Below are positions 61,000 to 64,000 of a DNA stretch of 64,000 bases, piece after piece. Under the pieces are notes generated by a model. It saw only the letters and a program-made list of their open reading frames with translations. It did no database searches and was not told where the DNA came from. Numbering within the stretch: position 1 is the first letter of the stretch; every line of letters begins with the position of its first letter. The position numbers were made by a program, and so were the translations under genes. This DNA comes from G965261775 sp965261775 (GTDB lineage Bacteria > Pseudomonadota > Gammaproteobacteria > Eutrophobiales > Eutrophobiaceae). The DNA lies in assembly GCA_965261775.1 (NCBI GenBank), contig OZ253477.1:62001-126000 (forward strand), given 5' to 3'.

Positions 61000-62160
61000 A
61001 TGGATACACGACGGCTTAATCTAACCAGTCTTTTCCTTTTTAGCTTAATCAATATTGCGCCGGCATCTGTTTTCGCGATAAACCGGGACCATCCGGGCGA
61101 GTTGGTCAATATTGGGACGCATCAATTACATATCTATTGCCTGGGACAGGGTAGCCCTTCGGTGATTATCGATTCGGGTATCGGTGGTTTTTCGCTTGAA
61201 TGGGCTGAGATTCAGAACAGACTTTCTAAGGATGTCCGCGTATGCAGCTATGATCGTGCCGGTTATGGCTGGAGCGAATCAGGGCCGGAACCCAGAACGA
61301 CTGAAAATATCAGCCGGGAACTTCGGAGGCTTTTGGAAAAAGCGGATATTCCCGGTCCCTATGTCCTGATCGGACATTCGTTTGGTGGCTATAATGTGCG
61401 CTATTTTGCCAGCAAGTATCCAGAGCTTGTGGCGGGAATGGTGCTCATTGATGCCGCACACCCCGAGCAATTTAATACGCAGGAATTTAAACGCGTCGAG
61501 TATTTTCGGAAAAAGCCGCGCTATAAAAACAGCATTCGTGTCAGCATGTTTCATCCGATAATATCGGACCGCTATCCCGATGAAAACAGACGCAAGGCCC
61601 TTGTGTTGATGTCCACATTGAAATTTAAAAATACATTACTGAATGAACTGGATTACATGGAGGTGAGTGCCCGTCAGGTCAGCAGAAAAACCAATCATCC
61701 GCCTTATCTGTTTCCGGTCACGATATTGACCCGTGGCAAGCGCCTGTGGCCTTATGACGACCTGGGTGAACGTCGTGAGCAGCAGTGGTTGCGTCTGCAA
61801 AATGATATGCAGAAGATCAGTTTGCAAAGCAGGCATTACCTTGCCGGACAGAGCGGACATATTATTCATCTGGACCAGCCCGATTTTGTCATAGAAAACA
61901 TTATGGCAACGATCATTGAAGCTAGAAAACAGGCCTATGATTATATACAGACGGAAAAGTCCGGGGGCGGTGTGCCGCTATTGCCTGCTGCTTCTCGGGA
62001 AAATGCTGAAATTCGTTCATTTTTATACGGTATGGTTACTTCAAAGCCAAATTTGATAATGGAAAAATCCATTCATCAAGCCACGTTGGACAATCAATCA
62101 AGGCGTTTCGGCAATCGCCTAATCTACTTCTTTCAAGCGAGGGAACAGTATCATGAGTGA
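61000..62160 (+). CDS. Secreted alpha/beta hydrolase
   Basis: A 386-residue protein with a signal peptide (LFLFSLINIAPASVFA), so probably periplasmic. The hydrolase core shows the oxyanion block VIIDSGIGGFSLEW, YDRAGYGWSE, the nucleophile elbow LIGHSFGGYNVRYFA (Ser about 128), LIDAAHPE and the catalytic His in GQSGHIIHLDQPD. About 90 residues follow the core. Substrate unknown. It starts behind AAGGAGG and overlaps the HIT gene by eight bases. Confidence 0.88.
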   Translation: MDTRRLNLTSLFLFSLINIAPASVFAINRDHPGELVNIGTHQLHIYCLGQGSPSVIIDSGIGGFSLEWAEIQNRLSKDVRVCSYDRAGYGWSESGPEPRTTENISRELRRLLEKADIPGPYVLIGHSFGGYNVRYFASKYPELVAGMVLIDAAHPEQFNTQEFKRVEYFRKKPRYKNSIRVSMFHPIISDRYPDENRRKALVLMSTLKFKNTLLNELDYMEVSARQVSRKTNHPPYLFPVTILTRGKRLWPYDDLGERREQQWLRLQNDMQKISLQSRHYLAGQSGHIIHLDQPDFVIENIMATIIEARKQAYDYIQTEKSGGGVPLLPAASRENAEIRSFLYGMVTSKPNLIMEKSIHQATLDNQSRRFGNRLIYFFQAREQYHE

Positions 62161-62494
62161 CACACTATTCAGCAAGATTATTAGCCGTGAAATACCCGCC
62201 GATATTATTTATGAGGATGAGTTATGTCTGGCATTCAGAGACATTAATCCACAAGCGCCGTTTCATATTCTGTTAATACCCAAAAAACCGATTGTGGGAG
62301 TCGCAGATGCCGAAGCGAAAGATCAATCTCTGCTCGGTCACCTTCTTCTTAAAACTGGAGAAATCGCCCGACAGGAAGGTTTCGGGGATGCCTTTCGCCT
62401 AGTCGTCAATAACGGGGCAGGGGCCGGGCAGACCGTATTTCATCTGCATATTCATATCCTCGCTGGACGGGCATTCAACTGGCCACCGGGTTAG
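62153..62494 (+). CDS. HIT-family purine nucleoside phosphoramidase
   Basis: A 113-residue histidine-triad protein of HinT type: LFSKIISREIPADIIYEDEL at the start, DINPQAPFHILLIPKKPI, and the triad FHLHIHILAGR at the end. It hydrolyses AMP-linked phosphoramidates. Its stop overlaps the stop of the znuB-like gene on the other strand by one to three bases. Confidence 0.95.
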   Translation: MSDTLFSKIISREIPADIIYEDELCLAFRDINPQAPFHILLIPKKPIVGVADAEAKDQSLLGHLLLKTGEIARQEGFGDAFRLVVNNGAGAGQTVFHLHIHILAGRAFNWPPG

Positions 62495-63315
62495 CGCCCA
62501 TTATGCAAAATATGTTTCATGAAAACCACAATGAAATACCAAGCGCAGGCGATTAGCACGATGACCGAACCTGTTGGCAGGTCCAATTCAAATGAAACGG
62601 CAACGCCTGTGATACTGATGACGGCACAGATCAGTGTCGCCAGCAGAAACATCTTGTATAGCGAGGCGACATATTGATTTGCGATAGCCGCCGGTAATGT
62701 CAATAGCGCGATGACCAAGATCAATCCAACCAACTGGATCAGCGTGATGATGGTGATTGATATTAAACAGAGCAACAGAATATAAAAAAAATCGGTCCTG
62801 ATGCCATTCAATCTTGCAAATTCTTCGTCAAAGATGCTGATCAGGAATTGTTCATAAAAAAGGAAAACAACACCCACTACGGTGATATTCAGTAATAACA
62901 TCAACCATAAATCGTCATGAGTGATCAGCAAGATATTGCCAAACAGATAGCTCATTAAATCAATGTTGTAGCCTGGTGCGCGCGATAAAAACAGGATGCC
63001 GACAGCCATGCCAGCCGACCAGAAGGCGGCTATCAATACATCTTCATTTTCCCGTCGGTGCAGGTGTATCCATCCGATCAATATACTGGCGATCAGCGCT
63101 GTAATGATAGCGCCCAGGATGGGTGGGGCACCATAAAAATAGGCAATGCCCAGCCCTGCCAATACCGAATGGGCGATACCTCCGGTTAAAAAACTGATGC
63201 GTTTAACGACGATATAACTGCCAGCCACGCCACAACTGATACTTGCCAGCAGACAGGCAAGCACAGCATTTTTCATAAATGAATATTCGGCCAGCGCCGT
63301 GATGAGCCCAGACAT
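62491..63315 (-). CDS. Metal ABC transporter permease, ZnuB/ABC-3 type
   Basis: A 274-residue membrane protein with about eight helices. The family block GVAGSYIVVKRISFLTGGIAHSVLAGLG (shortened) near residues 29-56 and the later GLILVIALLTLPAAIANQYV are typical of Zn/Mn importer permeases. It follows the ATPase gene by four bases. The binding protein is not in the window. Confidence 0.92.
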   Translation of the reverse strand: MSGLITALAEYSFMKNAVLACLLASISCGVAGSYIVVKRISFLTGGIAHSVLAGLGIAYFYGAPPILGAIITALIASILIGWIHLHRRENEDVLIAAFWSAGMAVGILFLSRAPGYNIDLMSYLFGNILLITHDDLWLMLLLNITVVGVVFLFYEQFLISIFDEEFARLNGIRTDFFYILLLCLISITIITLIQLVGLILVIALLTLPAAIANQYVASLYKMFLLATLICAVISITGVAVSFELDLPTGSVIVLIACAWYFIVVFMKHILHNGR

Positions 63316-63319
63316 AAAT

Positions 63320-64000
63320 TTAGTGATGGCTCACCATTTTTACCGATGCATCGTATAGTTCCCTGATCGTCTTCCCATCAATGGATTCAGTATCATGGCT
63401 GACTAAAGTTTTATTAAGGCAGACAACGCGGTCAATGTAATGGGAAATGAAGGCCACATCATGCGAGACAACAATAATTGTCATACGCTCGCTGTAGTTT
63501 TTTAGAAAGGCGAAGATATTCTTTTCGGTACGCATATCGATATTTGTGGTTGGTTCATCCAGAACCAGAATTTTCGGATGTCTCACCAGCGCCCGTGCGA
63601 TTAAAACCCGTTGCAACTCGCCACCAGAGAGGCTTCCGATCTGGCAGTTGGCGATACCTTTAATTTCCAGCATAGTCATAATGCGTCCAGCGGTCTCAAT
63701 CTGTTCCTTGTCGTAAGCGGAAAATCTCACAGCGGGTTTTGCAAAACCTAACAAAATAACCTCGTTGACGGTGATAGGGAAGTCTCGTGAAAAACCCACA
63801 TGCTGTGGCACATAAGCGACACCGCAATTCGCCGCGGCCCCGTGCCCGAATACTTCGACCGTGCCCTTGTCGGGCTGCAGCAGGCCCAAGATCAGTTTGA
63901 GCAATGTGCTTTTACCGCCAGCATTGGGACCGATAATCCCGATAAACTCGTTTTCATATATTTTCAGAGAAACATCCCTGAGCACCGGGACACCACTATA
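63320..64000 (-). CDS. Metal ABC transporter ATP-binding protein, ZnuC type (5' end outside)
   Basis: The frame is open to base 64000; the first visible residues YSGVPVLRDVSLKIYENEF show the N-terminus lies outside. Walker A is GPNAGGKST, the signature IGSLSGGELQRVLIARALV, Walker B ILVLDEPTTNID and the switch His VVSHD. AYVPQHVGFSRDFPITVNEV is typical of the zinc/manganese group. The C-terminus ends VKMVSHH. Confidence 0.93.
   Translation of the reverse strand, partial: YSGVPVLRDVSLKIYENEFIGIIGPNAGGKSTLLKLILGLLQPDKGTVEVFGHGAAANCGVAYVPQHVGFSRDFPITVNEVILLGFAKPAVRFSAYDKEQIETAGRIMTMLEIKGIANCQIGSLSGGELQRVLIARALVRHPKILVLDEPTTNIDMRTEKNIFAFLKNYSERMTIIVVSHDVAFISHYIDRVVCLNKTLVSHDTESIDGKTIRELYDASVKMVSHH

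Overview
This 64 kb window is a chromosomal segment of a gammaproteobacterium. The evidence is the conserved order ispE / tRNA-Gln / prs / rplY / pth / ychF, the tsaD < > rpsU-yqeY-dnaG-rpoD-tRNA(CAU) block, and a PilGHI/PilJ/ChpA-type signalling cluster. A full hopanoid block and an MxaD-like / YVTN-propeller pair suggest a free-living organism with hopanoids and possibly PQQ-linked (methanol-type) oxidation. No genus can be assigned from the sequence alone.

Layout. 1-504: 5'-complete, 3'-truncated orphan gene. 819-5262 (minus): housekeeping run ychF, pth, rplY, prs, tRNA-Gln, ispE. 5435-16497: an RTX island bounded on both sides by decayed IS256-family transposase remnants in the same orientation. 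It holds a lipoprotein, two RTX proteins, two copies of a 'truncated GH108 peptide + small membrane protein' pair, and a chimeric RTX pseudogene made by an old ~1.07 kb tandem duplication. 16720-21933 (plus): a five-gene Mrp/complex-I-like membrane cluster (one C-type, three D-type subunits and an 80-residue protein), without A, B, E, F or G subunits. 22087-30386 (minus): hopanoid operon (squalene synthase, squalene-hopene cyclase, HpnG, HpnN, a CDP-alcohol phosphatidyltransferase, HpnA). 30561-33449: a membrane orphan, a YVTN beta-propeller, an MxaD-like SRPBCC protein and a cold-shock protein.

33526-45555 (plus): a signalling block that begins with a protein apparently built from an ISL3-transposase N-terminal domain plus three repeats. 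A DUF6976-like protein, two response regulators, a CheW (PilI-like), a methyl-accepting protein with almost no periplasmic part, a 1.4 kDa-residue ChpA-like hybrid kinase, a Ser/Thr kinase and SohB follow. 46127-50053: tRNA-Ala(UGC)-23S-5S with no 16S and no tRNA-Ile upstream. The 23S gene carries an intervening sequence in helix 45 that encodes a 79-residue protein unlike the usual S23 protein. 50293-64000: uppP, a MidA-type methyltransferase, a pteridine-reductase-like SDR, a lipoprotein, folK, folB, plsY, tsaD, the rpsU-yqeY-dnaG-rpoD operon, tRNA-Ile2(CAU), an alpha/beta hydrolase, a HIT protein and a znuBC-type metal ABC transporter that runs off the right edge.

The most unusual items are the protein-coding intervening sequence in the 23S gene, the unlinked 16S, the RTX island with its duplicated and diversified small membrane proteins, and the transposase-derived gene ahead of the Chp-like system. 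All family assignments come from reading motifs by eye; no database search was run.
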